Source of the DNA: Pterobdella sp. o SKG-2022
Taxonomy: Eukaryota; Annelida; Clitellata; Hirudinida; Piscicolidae
Length of the DNA stretch: 64,000 nucleotides
NCBI GenBank assembly: GCA_964035795.1
Contig: OZ038321.1
Coordinates: 26,452,544 to 26,516,543, forward strand
Reading direction: 5' to 3'
A program made the position numbers and the translations under genes. Within the stretch, counting starts at the first letter, position 1. The number at the start of each line of letters is the position of its first letter. Below are positions 1-12,435 of this stretch, piece by piece. The notes under the pieces were generated by a model, which saw nothing but the letters and a program-made list of their open reading frames with translations, did no database searches and had not been told where the DNA came from.

Positions 1-720
1 TAACGATTTGTGCCTACTTTTAGATCTGTGTCATTCATTAATAAATACATATGCAGCCAATCAGTGTGTTCGATATCTGATGGGTTGTTGTGATTGGTTG
101 ATTTATAAGAGCTCTTAAGTTACCAGTTAGATGGGATAAAAGAAAAATATTTAATAGAAATAAATAATTTGCTTTAAATTTGTTGATTTTATCTGGAGCA
201 CATATCAACACGCAAAAAAACTTTTAAAAAAGTAACTAAGACTATTTATAATAGTAAGATACTGTTGATAACATTGAAAAGATAATGTTATAAACATTAT
301 TGATGCTGAGAATATATTGATAATTTTAATAAGAATAATCATCATTCTATTTAGAGCCCATTTTCCTCAGCAGAGGGTAAGGTTTTTTTGAAAAAAAGTC
401 TTTTCCATTTGAATAAGGATAACAAAAAATATATTGTTAGTGATGATGACACACTCAACAATATGTTGACATGAAACTTAAATGATGAAAACTCAAAAGT
501 TTAATTCAAAAATTCCACTCAAGTGATCATAGATACCTGGTGAGCAGCAGAAATGATGGTTGTTGTATAGAAAGGACCTCAAACATATGTGCCAAAATGC
601 CCCAATCTCCATTCTTAATGATAGTATTATTACCTTGGCTGGTTGATGTTGGGTAGATAGATATATTGATAAATAAACAGATAGCTATATAGGTAGTAAG
701 TAATTAGATGGATGAATATA
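1..720. other. AT-rich spacer, no gene seen
   Basis: No ORF with coding character, RNA gene or recognisable domain was found on either strand. The segment runs into a GATA-type microsatellite at its right end. Confidence 0.5.
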
Positions 721-721
721 T

Positions 722-940
<219 letters not shown>

Positions 941-2625
941 TTTGCTCTAATATTCTTGTGGTTCTCTAATGCGCTATTTATAATTGCGTTTAGATATAGA
1001 TTGAACAATAAAGGATGTCGCCTTGTTTTACTCCTGATCTTATTGGAAATTCTTTGGAAGTTTGGCCTTCATATCTAACTACTCCTTGAGTTTCTTCATG
1101 GAAGGCTTTTATGATGTTTATGATTTTGCTTGGCAGGTTGTATGAATGACGCAAAACCTTCCATAGTGCATTGCGATTTATGGAATCATATGCTTTGCAC
1201 AGATCAATGAAGGATAGGTATAGAGGAGTATTATACTCTTTGGCTCTTTACATTATTATTCGTAAATTAAATAATTGGTCACTGAAACCCCTATTTGAGC
1301 GAAAGCCACATTGACTTTCGTTTAGCTGGGAGTCCAATACTGGAATAAGCCGGTTTAATATCGTTCTACTGATTATTTTGTTTGTGACGCATAAAATAGC
1401 GATCCCTCTGTAATTGTTACAATCAGATTTTTGCCCTTTTTTGAATACCGGTATGGTTATTTGATTTTTCCAGTCTCGTGGTACCGCCTCTTCCTTCCAT
1501 ATTTGATCTGCTAGTGCTTTCATCCAACTCACCGTTGCTTCTGATGTCAGGGTTAAAATTTCCGTGCTGATTTTGTCAATTCCAGGTGCACTATTTTTTT
1601 TTTAATTGTTTTAGAGCGGTTTCTATTTCTCTTTCTGATATTGGAACTGTCAATTGGTCTAGATCATATTGTATATTACTTTTTGGCAGAATGTCGTATG
1701 CATCATCGTCGATTTCGGTGTCAACATTTATCAAATTCATAGTGTTCATGCCATCTTTGCAATTTTTGTTGAACCATTTGAGCTTGATAAATATTGATGC
1801 TGATTATGACGGGATTTGTCTATAAGTTTTAATGTTTTGAAAAGAGAACCACCTCTACCAAGTTTCATATTGATTTCGGATGTGTCTTCGGCTTCCTTGG
1901 TTTTCTCTTCCCACCACTTATTTAAGGCTCTGCGACATTCGTTTTTTGTTTCTTTTTTCACAGTAGTGTATTGGTTTTTGAGTTTTGATGGGATTGATTC
2001 ACCTTTTTGGAGAAACTGTGTTATTTGAAAATGTAACAAACTCTTTTTTTTGGTTAAATTCTTTACTTCATCTGTGACCCACTTTTTTTCAAATAGTTTT
2101 TTGCTTTTTGGGAGGAACTGCTCTGTGGTTTTTCTTAGAGAACTTTTGAAATTTTCCCAGATTTCTTCTACTGTGCCATTTTTATTTTTGGAACATAAAT
2201 ATTTATTTAACTTTTTTATTGTTTCAGGAGATAGACTTTTTGTCTTGATATATGAGGATTATATTGACTGACTTTTTTTAGTTCTGTGTTTATATTGATG
2301 TCAATTCTTATTTTTGATATCACTGGGTGGTGATCTGATATGTGTAAAGAATTTCTATGTGCTCTGGTATCTAGTATAAAGACTGAACTTTTGATTGACC
2401 AGGATGTAATCCAACACATGTCCCCCTTCATTTTGGTTTGAATGACTCCAAGACCACTGATGAATTTTTTTATAAGGAAATAATGTGTTTGTGATTACTA
2501 AGCCATGGCTGGTGCAAAAGTCCAGAAGCCTTTCACCATTGTTGTTGCGAGTGTCGGGATTGTGAACTCCATGAAGCCTTGTAGGCTTTACAGCTGGGCC
2601 AATTCGAGCATTGAAGTCTCCCAAG
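941..2625 (-). mobile_element. RTE-like non-LTR retrotransposon fragment (endonuclease + RT)
   Basis: Degenerate LINE read on the minus strand in several broken frames. From its 5' side it shows an AP-endonuclease piece with the catalytic GDFNARIG motif (about 2600-2624) and the terminal SDHHPVI motif (about 2300-2350). A central basic region follows, then an RT with an NYRGIAIL block (about 1395-1420), an SQCGFR block and a KAYDSINR palm block, ending just after GVKQGD near 1010. The FADD/YADD box and everything downstream are missing, and so is the start of the endonuclease. Frameshifts and stops make it inactive. Both ends meet GATA-type microsatellites. Clade assignment rests on block wording only. 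Confidence 0.85.
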
Positions 2626-2664
2626 ATAGATAGATAAATAGATAGAGAGATAGATAGATAGATA
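2626..2664. repeat. GATA microsatellite (short)
   Basis: Imperfect GATA units that cut into the endonuclease reading frame of the LINE to the left. It matches the array on the other side of the same LINE fragment. Confidence 0.9.
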
Positions 2665-3486
2665 AAAAAGTAAAGAGATACTGATATCTGGTGGAATGAA
2701 GGATCTCAGATCAGACAGTGCTTTCTTACTAAACTCTCGAGGGACCAATCTGAACTTTTTTGAACTATTCAGTTTCTGAAACATTTAATATCTTTTATAA
2801 AGTGAAAAAATCAGAATTTTAATTTTTTTCACTATAGTTTACTCTATTTAATTTTTCATATAAAAAGCACCCTGTAAAACCTATCAATTGAAGCCTCTAT
2901 TTGAGATTCTCTAATGCTTCACTTATCTAATTCATGAAATTATGAGAGGGTTATAATGAATAAAACACACATCCATATCTTTTGAAGAAAGCTGTGATGA
3001 ACACTGCATCACAGACAAGCTGGCTTTGGAATGTGCCACTATCTGTTCCATCATTCCCTTGTTTCCTTTATGTGTGTAGTTTTATTATTAAATAACTACG
3101 TTTTGAAAATTTCTTAATGGAATTAATTAATTGGAATTAATTATTGAAAATGGTGTAATATTTTTGTGTAGTCAAGAAAAAATTTGATAAAAGGAAGAAA
3201 TTAAAATATCTTGAAAGAATATCTTGAAGAAAAATTAAAATATCTTGCTTTTATATTAGTTTTATCTACACATTATAAAATAAAAATTTGTTAGATATGA
3301 GTAGTTTTGTGTCTTCACCAACTGAAGCTTGTATTTGAAAGCATTTAATCTAATTAAAAAAAAAAGTTCTGAAGTGTTGAAAAAAGTTACACAACGTTAA
3401 TTTGAGCTTGAAAAAATTCACAAATTAACCTATGAGACTCTACTTCTAAAAAAATAAATTTAATAATTTCGCAATGATTTACTAAC
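2665..3486. other. AT-rich spacer with weak coding-like remnant
   Basis: A minus-strand open stretch near 2950-3080 (contains KGMMEQIV) and one at 2665-2784 (contains FIPPDISISL) look more protein-like than their surroundings. Neither has splice sites or a domain I recognise. They may be transposon debris. Confidence 0.3.
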
Positions 3487-3644
3487 CGGGGTTCCATAGG
3501 CAGATTACATCTTTATTTGTAACCTTGCTGCTTTTTTCTATAGTCTTCTGGATTTCTTTCATCCATGAGAATTTCGTATGTTTAGCAAAACCCCTTGTTA
3601 GGCTGGAATATATACGATTTTTCATTTTAAACTTGAGCTCATGT
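3487..3644 (-). other. Possible unassigned internal exon
   Basis: A minus-strand open segment of 158 bp starts after an AAAAG acceptor-like site and ends at a CCCCG|GTTAGT donor-like site. Its translation is balanced in composition rather than AT-driven, with segments such as KFSWMKEIQKTIEKSS and KDVICLWNP. No neighbouring exon was identified and I recognise no family. It could be an exon of a gene mostly destroyed or lying outside the window, or an old repeat. Confidence is low. Confidence 0.25.
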
Positions 3645-3989
3645 CTTTTGATATTTAATTCATTTTTAATCTTAGATTAAGATCGGTGTAAATATTTAAA
3701 ATTTTTGAAAAGTTAAATTTCAAAACTCACTTAAAACTTTAATTTAAAAAACTCAGATTTTTTAAAATAACTTTATTTTTGTTAATTTATTTTATTCTAT
3801 TTCAAATTTTTATTGTTAATTCTAAAAACTATTAAATTTATAAAAAATCATTATAAAAAATTTTATTACTTAATGAGCAAAAAATATTTTTTATTTATAA
3901 TTGGCTTTTAAACTTATCTGATTCTAAACAAACTTTGGCAGAAAGATTTCAAATTTTTGATGGTTATTTCTTTTTTTTGGTAATGAAAA

Positions 3990-6803
3990 ATGATTCAAAA
4001 AAAGTACAAAAATATAAATGGTGAAGTAATAGAGGTTAATATCAACGAAGAAGGTTTTTATAAAAGAATTACAATAGACTCACCAAAATTGAACTTTAGG
4101 AAGTGGTTTTTATGGAGTTTATTTTTCTATTTAATTGGATCATATTTCCATCTCCATTATCAAGTAAATTATCTATGAAAAACGCAATAGTGTTAAAATA
4201 AATTATTTCAAATAAACTTTTTCAGGAAGTAAAAGTGATGATATTTGTGATATTCATTCTCCTAGTTTTACTGCTGCTCAAAATCAATTCAAAAATTCAA
4301 CAAGGTTTTTTTAATATCTGTTTAAACTACTTTATGTATCTATAAATTAAATTAAGTTCAAAACAACTTAATATATTTTTATTTTAAATTAAATTCAAAG
4401 CAAAAAAAATAAAAAATATTTAAACAACCTTTTTAACTAATTTCAATTTTTTTCAAACAAAACAATCATTTTTTGCATTAGGAACAATAAAATAGATAAT
4501 AACTGTAAGCTCAATATTTATAAATTTTAAAAATAATAACTTTGAACGTGTTTAGTTTAATTTGCTTCAATTTTTTTTCCAAATTTTATATAAAAAAATT
4601 GCTATTGATAATAGTCTTATTTACAATTATACATTTTGAAAAATTAAAAAAGTTATATTTTTTATTTTGTTGTATAGTAATCAGCTTATCTTATTGAAAT
4701 TCCAGTCAAATAATCAAACTATTACTTCTTAAAAAATCCCTTAATTTTTTATAAGCAAATCCCTATCAATCAAATCATATAAACCCTTGTTAATTGTATC
4801 CCATTCCTTATCCATAGAATCCCTTTTAATTGTGGCCTCGGTAGGAGTTCAACTAACTACTCGGTTCATGTCAGGTTTGTTTGCTTAAATGTGTTGGGCT
4901 ATATAATTTTATGCCTGTTTTGCTATGTGTGAATCTTAAGCAGTTATTGTTGGGATCAGTAGTGGTATCAATAGACAAGTTTTTTTGATAGCCAAGTTTT
5001 AGTCTTTTTTGCATATTTAGGAACAATATAATGTTTGACTTACTGATGGCAATTCATGTAGTATCAGAAACATAACATAAAACTCATCTTGATAATAATT
5101 TTGTCATACAAGTGCTTCATAGATAGTTAGACAGATAAATAATTGCTTGATAATTGGTTATATAATCACAATATAATTCATTTAATACATAATAGTATGT
5201 GCTTTTTATTAAATTGACTAATAATTGAGCAACTGAATGCTTTTCCACTAGGTCGTACCTTGTGTATTTTCTACAACGCCAATGATGTCAAGGATGTTAT
5301 CATCAATGAGGCAATCTGTATGGTATGTGGGGGATGAATATGATAGGTTTATTGCTTCATCTCCATTCCTAAGCTAGCTGTTCTTATAGATTGATCTATT
5401 TTCATAAAGAATTTTAAACAATTAAACTTTGAAAACATCATTTGAGGATATATACATTTATTTAGAATAAAAGCTATAACTTTCAATAAGTATAGCCTTA
5501 TCAATTGATCAAATGCTAACGTTTAATTACTATACAAAACATACATAAGGTGTCTCTTAAAAGTTGAATAATTGATTGTTCATGATAATACGATTATTGA
5601 AGTGGTGTAACAAGAAAGTTTGAGGTGGATGGATCATATAGTAAGGAAATGGAATGATGATTGTGTTAAGCTGGCATGGATGTTTGAGGTAGAAGGCAGT
5701 AGAGGAAGGAGAAGACCACAGTTAGCTCAGAAAAGTATGAGAGAAAACTTTTGTTGTTGGCTTGGGTTAGGTCTTAATGATGCCTAGGATAGGGTGAAAG
5801 GGAGAGAGAGGGTCAGGTCGTGGAAAGAAATTGGCAACCTTTTGAAAAAGGCAAGGATGCTGACTGATAAAATGATACTAATTCATGTTCAGTTCTATGT
5901 TAGTGTATTATGTAAAATAAATTTTTAATATTAATATTAGGTTTTAAGGTTTTACAATGATTGGACAAATTGTAATATTTATAATGGCTGGCTCATACAA
6001 CTCAAGTTTCAGAGCATTCATCTAATTGTTTGAGGATACTGGGTTTGATCCAATTCGTTTTTTCAAGATTTTTAGAAGCCATCTTTATTGAAGAACTAAA
6101 ATTGTTTTAACCATGGTGATATAATCATCGTTATTTTCTTTCTCATAGTTGGTTTCATGAGCAAAGGTTGATGTCAGATGGTTAATTGAAGTTTCTATCC
6201 CTTGTATTCACTAACCCACAGCATCGAGTAGTGTGTTATTTGTGCTTGATGCTGCACAAGTATCCTTCAATGAAGCTTCACAAGCTTGTTCCTCTCTTCA
6301 CTGTGAGTTTGTACTATCTATCTATTCATTTATCTATCCATCTATCTATCTTTCTATCTATCTATCTGTCTAGTATTTTCTTTGTTTATCTACTAATTTG
6401 TTCATGTATTTCTTTATTTTCCTACTTAATGTTTCCTAGTTAGAAAAATTTGGAGACTTAATGTATAATGTGAGATTGTCTCACGAAAATTTTGACATTC
6501 ATTGAATCATATATCGATTTTTGTCATTATCACCGTTATAGGGTTTTTAATTTACGACGTTTAAGTGTGATAAATCTGTTTTATCTGTAAAACTACTCTT
6601 GTTAAATTAAAACGTGCTATAAAATAGATTTGATTGATTTATGATGTAGCGTGGTTGATGCTCTTTATAATCAATTTCAATGAAATTCAAATAATTTCCA
6701 GTTTACATGGCCATCTCTACCGTGCTTAAAAGTAATCAGAAAGGAAACGAAATTGTATTTAGCGCCAAATTATTCTGCTCATAACGATAAAGACTCGTCT
6801 TGA
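3990..6803 (+). CDS. PIGH: PIG-H-like subunit of GPI-GlcNAc transferase
   Basis: Coding exons are 3990-4163, 4226-4304, 4818-4874, 5252-5322, 6222-6302 and 6702-6803. They give 187 aa, about the size of animal PIG-H. PIG-H is a non-catalytic ER-membrane subunit of the complex that starts GPI-anchor synthesis by adding GlcNAc to phosphatidylinositol. Seen: two adjacent hydrophobic segments (about residues 36-56 and 61-77, a hairpin), then ESLLIVASVGVQL (85-97) and a DVIINE core (118-123), the PIG-H signature order. A hydrophobic HRVVCYLCLML segment and a VPLF motif follow. All junctions are GT-AG and in phase; the exon-2 donor (GTTTTT) is weak. The last exon (FTWPSLPCLKVIRK...) is the least certain, although it restores the family length. 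Intron 4 carries a LINE fragment and intron 5 opens with a TCTA microsatellite. Confidence 0.87.
5612..5940 (+). mobile_element. LINE C-terminal fragment
   Basis: One frame reads SLRWMDHIVRKWNDD, then a Gly/Arg-rich stretch and an RSWKEIGNLLKKA ending. This is the typical C-terminal tail of non-LTR retrotransposon ORF2 proteins (LRW-GH-R block, then GRP-like block). One TAG stop interrupts it, and an A/T-rich tail follows. It lies in PIGH intron 4. The 18130-18660 minus fragment carries a similar tail, so the two may belong to one family. Confidence 0.75.
6314..6372 (+). repeat. TCTA microsatellite in PIGH intron 5
   Basis: Imperfect TCTA units begin about 12 bp after the exon-5 donor (GTGAGT at 6303). 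Confidence 0.85.
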
Positions 6804-8599
6804 TGCAACCGATGATAAGGATTCACCTGCAAATGATTTACTTTTGTTGAAATTCCTATTCAAACCTCACATCTTTTCATAGATAATTAAATCAGTAGAG
6901 ACATCGTATGTTTTAAGTAGTTTTAAAGATAGATAATTAGAACTAATTTCATTTGATTTATAAATTACAAAAAAAATTATGTATAGATTTGATATTTATA
7001 TTTCAAAACCAGTATTGAGTCATATGGTTAAATTGAGAGTTAAAAATACCTTCTTTGTTAGATATTAAATGAGTTAACTAGAATAAACTAAATAATTTCG
7101 AGACACTTCAAGAGATTTTTTAATTGAAGCAATAAAAGGCAATAAACTCAAGGTTATGATATTTTATTTTGAACTGCTGAGAGCTTTGTGCTGATAGTTA
7201 AGACTGGTAATTCAACAAACAAATAATGAATTCTTTTTTTATATATATTTTTTTTTTTATTATATTATTAAAAATTTTTTTGGATTGCCAGATTACCCAT
7301 ATTTATTTTAAATATTTATCATTAATTGTTTTGTTATAAAAGTGAGTATTGAATTTGTTCTCCATTTTTCAATTTCAAGAAATATTCATCAACCATTTAC
7401 TTTTTTCATCAGTCATTTTTATTATTCGTACTGAAACAGTTTTTAGTTTCAAAAACTGTTATTAATTTAATTTAATTTTGCTTTTGTTCCACCAAAGTGG
7501 TGTAACTAATTAAAAAATTACAACATCATCTTGATTTGTTAAAAATAATTAAAAAAAAGAACTTTAGCTCAATATTTATGTAAGGCAACCCTCAGCTCCA
7601 CTCTTCCATGTAAACATGAGGGTTTTTGAAAAATTTTCAATAATAGGTAATTCATCACAATTACTTTAAACAACAAAAAGCATAAAATAAGAAGTCTCGT
7701 GAAGGAGTTAATTAATGGCTTTTATACAGACATTTAACCAACTTTTTAATCCCAAACACTAAGGGATTATAATCAAATTATCTTCATTTTTTAGTTCATC
7801 TATACTCCACTAATAATGAAACAACAAGGCAAACCGAGCTTCTTGGCTTCGAGTAACTTGAACTGTGACGTTATTTGGCAATCTATGAATTTTCGTTCCA
7901 AATAAAATTGTTTATTTCACAATTTACGATAAATAATTAGTATTACTAATTTAGACTGACTACTGCATACTCCAGTTACTGGGATATATACAGCAGTATA
8001 ATCTAGTTTAGTTAATATAATCGACTACGCAAGCATATTTTCTTCCATTTATGCGCATGCGAAATAAATCAAGATTATAAAATTAGGTGAGATATTGATA
8101 GTAAGTAAATAAATATATAAGTAACTAAATATAATAATTGATACTTAACTTTTCAACATAAGTTTGATGTGTCATTTATTTCAACGCTATGCAAGAGCTG
8201 TTGATTCTTTTCAGGTTGAGAAAAGCTTTAAAAACTTTAGGTCTGCAGTAAAAAAGTGCATTAAAACACTAAAATATCAGCACACGTACTTATATTCTGC
8301 ATATAAACAATCCTTATTGTCAATTTGACTTAATTAAGGGGACTTTCAACTAATGTTTTTATGATGAAAATTCTTCCAGGCTTGAAAAGCCATATTGTAC
8401 TCATATTGAGGATACAAAAAGAGACTTTATAGGAATAAATTTATTAAATTTTTGTGTTATTTGTTGAGATAACATGAAAACAGCCAAATCACATAAAAAA
8501 GAGCATTTTTATTAACGGCATCAACATACAACTTACCAACTACAAAATGCTGACAAGTTTCTATAACTTATTTTTTATCATCAAAAATCAAGCAAATAT
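6804..8599. other. AT-rich intergenic region
   Basis: Contains AATAAA signals usable by PIGH (for example 7131-7136). I find no ORF with coding character, RNA gene or domain. Confidence 0.5.
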
Positions 8600-10067
8600 A
8601 TGTATTTTTTATTTTAAACTTCTTGAACAAATTTTTCTTCCAAGAATTGTCACTCACCTAAACAACAATAATTTATTATCATCTTTTCAATCAGCTTATC
8701 GTCGCCATCATTCAACAGAAACAGCATTACTAAAGGTTTCTACTGATATTTTGGAAGCAGCTGACAACAAAAAAATATCTCTGCTTGTCCTTCTAGATCT
8801 TTCCTCTGCCTTTGATTTAATAGACCATCAAATACTAAGCAAAAGATTAAACGAATCATTTGGCTTGAATGACCTCACTCTTGAATGGTTTAGATCATTC
8901 AATGTCAAATGCCCCAAAACAGCATTAGCACCAAACGTTTACTCTACTGGAGTACCACAAGGTTCTGTTTTTGGACCGCTTTTGTTCACTTTATATACAG
9001 CTGATTTGGAAAAGCTTGCAGCTTCTTGCAATTTGAGAATTCATCAATATGCCGACGACACTCAATTATATGGGCATTGTTCAATTGATGCATCAATGGA
9101 CTTGCAAGAAAGAATGTCAAAGTGTATTGATGAAATTGCAGCTTGGATGAAAGTCAACCAAATGAAACTCAACAGTTCAAAAGCTGAAGTCATTTGGTTC
9201 TCAACATGTAGAAGTACATGCAAACTGCCAACTCAACCAGTTCGTGTGTTAAAGGATCATATAATTCCTTCTGATTTAGTTAAAAATTTTGGTGTCTCTT
9301 TTGACAAAGATCTAAGCATGAAGACTCACATAAACAATTTATTGCAAATGTCATTTGCATCATTGAGGAAGATAAGAACCATTTAAAAAATACCTGAACC
9401 AAGAGTCACTCAAAATACTTGTATCAGCTTTGATATTGAGTCGCATTGATTATGGAAACATTGTACTAATGGGATTACCCAAGTTACAAACCCAGAAAAT
9501 CCAGTCCATAACTAACACGACAGCCAGATTAATATCAGGAGCTAGAAACTTTGATTACATAACTCCTGTCTTAAAAGATCTACAGTGGCTTAAAATTGAA
9601 AAAAGAATCCAATACAAGATGATACTACAAGTGCATAAATGTCTCAAAATGGAAAGCCCTTCTTATCTTTCATCGAAATTATCAACTGTGTCTTCATTGC
9701 CTGAAAGAAAAAGACTCAGATCATCGAACACAATGGACATAGCAAGAGTGAGAGCTAACACCATTCTGGGAAACAGAAGATTTGAAGTTGCTGCACCAAT
9801 TCTTTAGAACAATTTACCAAATCACCTCAAATCCATAACCTCCACAACAACTTTTTCCAAGTGCTTAAAAACCCACCTCATGATTAAGTCTTACAATCTT
9901 AAAACATAATTTTAGAATTTTTTTTTCTCTAGTATTTTCTTTTCAGAAAATCAAATTAGTGGGAAGAAAGAAGGGGTAAATGAAAGAAATGACTGGGTGT
10001 GTGTGGATTGAAAGATAAAGCGTGAGGGGCTGAAAAGAATGAAAATCTATTGTATTAGGACTGGCTC

Positions 10068-10124
<57 letters not shown>

Positions 10125-10202
10125 GCTAAAGTGGTCTTGAAGACTTTATCAGTTTCATGCCAATATAATAATATTCGTTTTTTGTTTGTTTGTTTGTTTG
10201 TT
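8600..10202 (+). mobile_element. CR1/L2-like LINE, 5' truncated, frameshifted
   Basis: The main frame (about 8600-9384) carries RT blocks in order: [45 protein letters not shown] and the catalytic HQYADDTQLYG. A stop at 9384 is followed, in another frame, by [15 protein letters not shown] and the C-terminal region (9430-9807); a NNLPNHLK-like end is near 9810. The endonuclease domain is absent. The 3' end runs through a TA microsatellite to a conserved tail ending in ATATTCGTT, then a (TTTG)n array at 10178-10202. Inactive. The closest relative in the window is the 31236-32791 copy. Confidence 0.92.
10068..10124. repeat. TA dinucleotide microsatellite
   Basis: (TA)n with two TTTA interruptions inside the 3' region of the LINE at 8600-10202. 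Confidence 0.95.
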
Positions 10203-10229
10203 AATTAAATTATTTACGCCGTCATATTG

Positions 10230-12190
10230 AACTTTAAATATATATTTCGCTAATTATTCACATCATCATGTCGACCGCAGTCGAACTTCTATGACTTTGT
10301 TCTTCCAGTACTCCCTATCGCTCATAACTGTTTCTAAATCATCTTTATCATGATTAGTATCATCAGTTAGTTGGTTGATGAAATTTTGAGCTGGTCTTCT
10401 AGTTTTTTTACCACATCTTGGTTCCCATAGTATCAATTTGTGTATAACTTCTTTACTGGGAAAGCAATGTCCTGCGAAACTCACTCTCTGTGTTGCAATT
10501 GTATTGGTTATCTTTGGTAAGTTGTCATATAGTACATTATTGCTTATACGTTGCTGCCATTTTACATTATTCAAAACTCTTAGCATTTTTGTATAGCACC
10601 CGTTTAACTTTGTTTTAACTTTTTGGTTAATGTCCGGGTACTAGATCCATAGAGTAGCATAGAGCTCACTTTAGTATGGAAAAATGCTAATTTCAAGTTT
10701 TTTGGCAGATTTGAATTCCAGATAGTATTTAGTTTTTGTAGTGCAACCCAAGCTTTACCGATTCTTACGTCAACGTCTTTCTCGTTGGAATATATCCAGA
10801 ATCCTAGATCGAGAAAATCGTTTTCGAGTCTTAAACATTTTTTTATTGTGGTGAGTTTTGAAGGATATTAGTTAAATATCATATATTGTGTTTTTTTTCT
10901 CATTAATGTGAAGACTTATTAGTTTGGCTGCTATTTCTACATTATGCAACAGTTTTTTAGCTTTATCCACAGAGTCTGAAAGTTGGGCAATATCATCTGC
11001 CTAGTCTATGTCTGTTACACATAATGCTAGATGTCTCCTACTTTTAGCTTTTTCGAGAGTAAAGCCAAAATCATCTGAATTAGAGATTGCTGTCCTCATT
11101 GCGTAATCTACTGCTATTATGAACAGGTAGGGTGCTAGTGTATCTCCCTGCAAAACTCCTGCATGAATTGGAATAAAACTTGTATCACCATCTGGGGAAA
11201 TGACTTTAGCAGTAGTGTTTTTATATAGAAGTGAAATTGCGTTTACAGTTTCAAGAGGAATGCCATATGCTTTTAGTATTTCCATCGGTTATTCTCTATG
11301 AATTGAATCAAAAGCTTTATGGAAATCCACAAAAATTATAACTGCCGGTAGTGTTTTTGATTTGACTTCTTCGATTATTCTTCTCAGCGTGAGAATTTGA
11401 GCAAGAGTGGATCGACCAGGTCTGAAGCCATTTTGGGTGGTTCTCAACTTTTCGTCTAAAATTGGACGTAATTTATTGAGCAACATTTTATTGTATATTT
11501 TGAATGCTGACAAAGATTCCTCGATAATTACTGGCTATACTCAAGTCTCTCTTTTTTGAAACAGGTAAGATTGTACCTTGTAGCCAGCAGTTTGGTGCTT
11601 CGCCAAGATATGTTTTCTTGCATACATTTAATAGTTCTTCGTTTATACAGCTTGTTTTCCATGTTTCTATTGGTATATTAACAAGACCAGTAGCTTTATT
11701 ATTTTGAAAAGACTTTATAGAAGCTTGAAGCTCGATTGCAGTAAATTCAGTAGTTTTAACTGGGAGAATATCGAATACTTTTGGTACGGGTTGATCATCT
11801 ATCTCCGGTGATTGTCCGAGAAGCTTTTGAAAATGAGCTTTTCAAATAGCAAGATGCTCATCTGTGTTGCTTGCTTTGATTCAACCACGTTTTGGGCCTT
11901 TTCTTCTCGTCACTCCATTCATTTATCCCATACAAGTCTAGAATGGCGATTTATGTGCGCATCTTTGATTTCCTTTATTTTGCTTCTCACGTAATTTTTT
12001 TGTTTTTCATCATAAGCATGGTCTAAATCTTTTTTAGCTTTTTCCACAAGTAGGGTGTTTGTAAGATAGTTTTTTTCTTTCTTGCGTTTGAAAGCTTCGT
12101 TCAACTCATTTCGCTTTTTGCAAACCACATCGTTTTCCCATGGCAAATCTCTTTTTGGGACATATTTTTCAGCAGCTTCAGCGTGAGCTT
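10230..12190 (-). mobile_element. RTE-like LINE, nearly full RT region, degenerate
   Basis: Minus-strand pieces in order: a basic spacer (11919-12146), the SNYRGISLS block near 11525, an NGFRPGRST block (about 11410-11440), a VDFHKAFDSIHRE palm block (about 11290-11330) and GVLQGDTLAPYLF (about 11110-11160). ADDIAQLSD follows near 10990, where a stop replaces the Tyr of YADD. The C-terminal segment (10266-10586) has a HCFPSKEVIHKLILWEP stretch and an EYWKNKV ending typical of RTE-type proteins. At least four stops or frameshifts are present, so it is dead. It ends about 240 bp upstream of the zinc-finger gene start. Confidence 0.9.
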
Positions 12191-12435
12191 TTATTCTATT
12201 TTACTCGTAAAGAAATTTAGTAAACTTTGTTATAAGATGATATAAAACTTTTTTCTTATTTTTCTATTATGTAAAAAACAATAAAATTGCCTAAAAAAAA
12301 TTTTAAAAAAATAAAATATAGGGCGTTACATCGGGTCATAACTTATACAGTGGATTGTAAATAAACGCTCGTCGCATTTGATAAATAAGTGAAATTAACA
12401 TACAATGAAGTGACCTTTGATTTTAAAGTTTTGAA

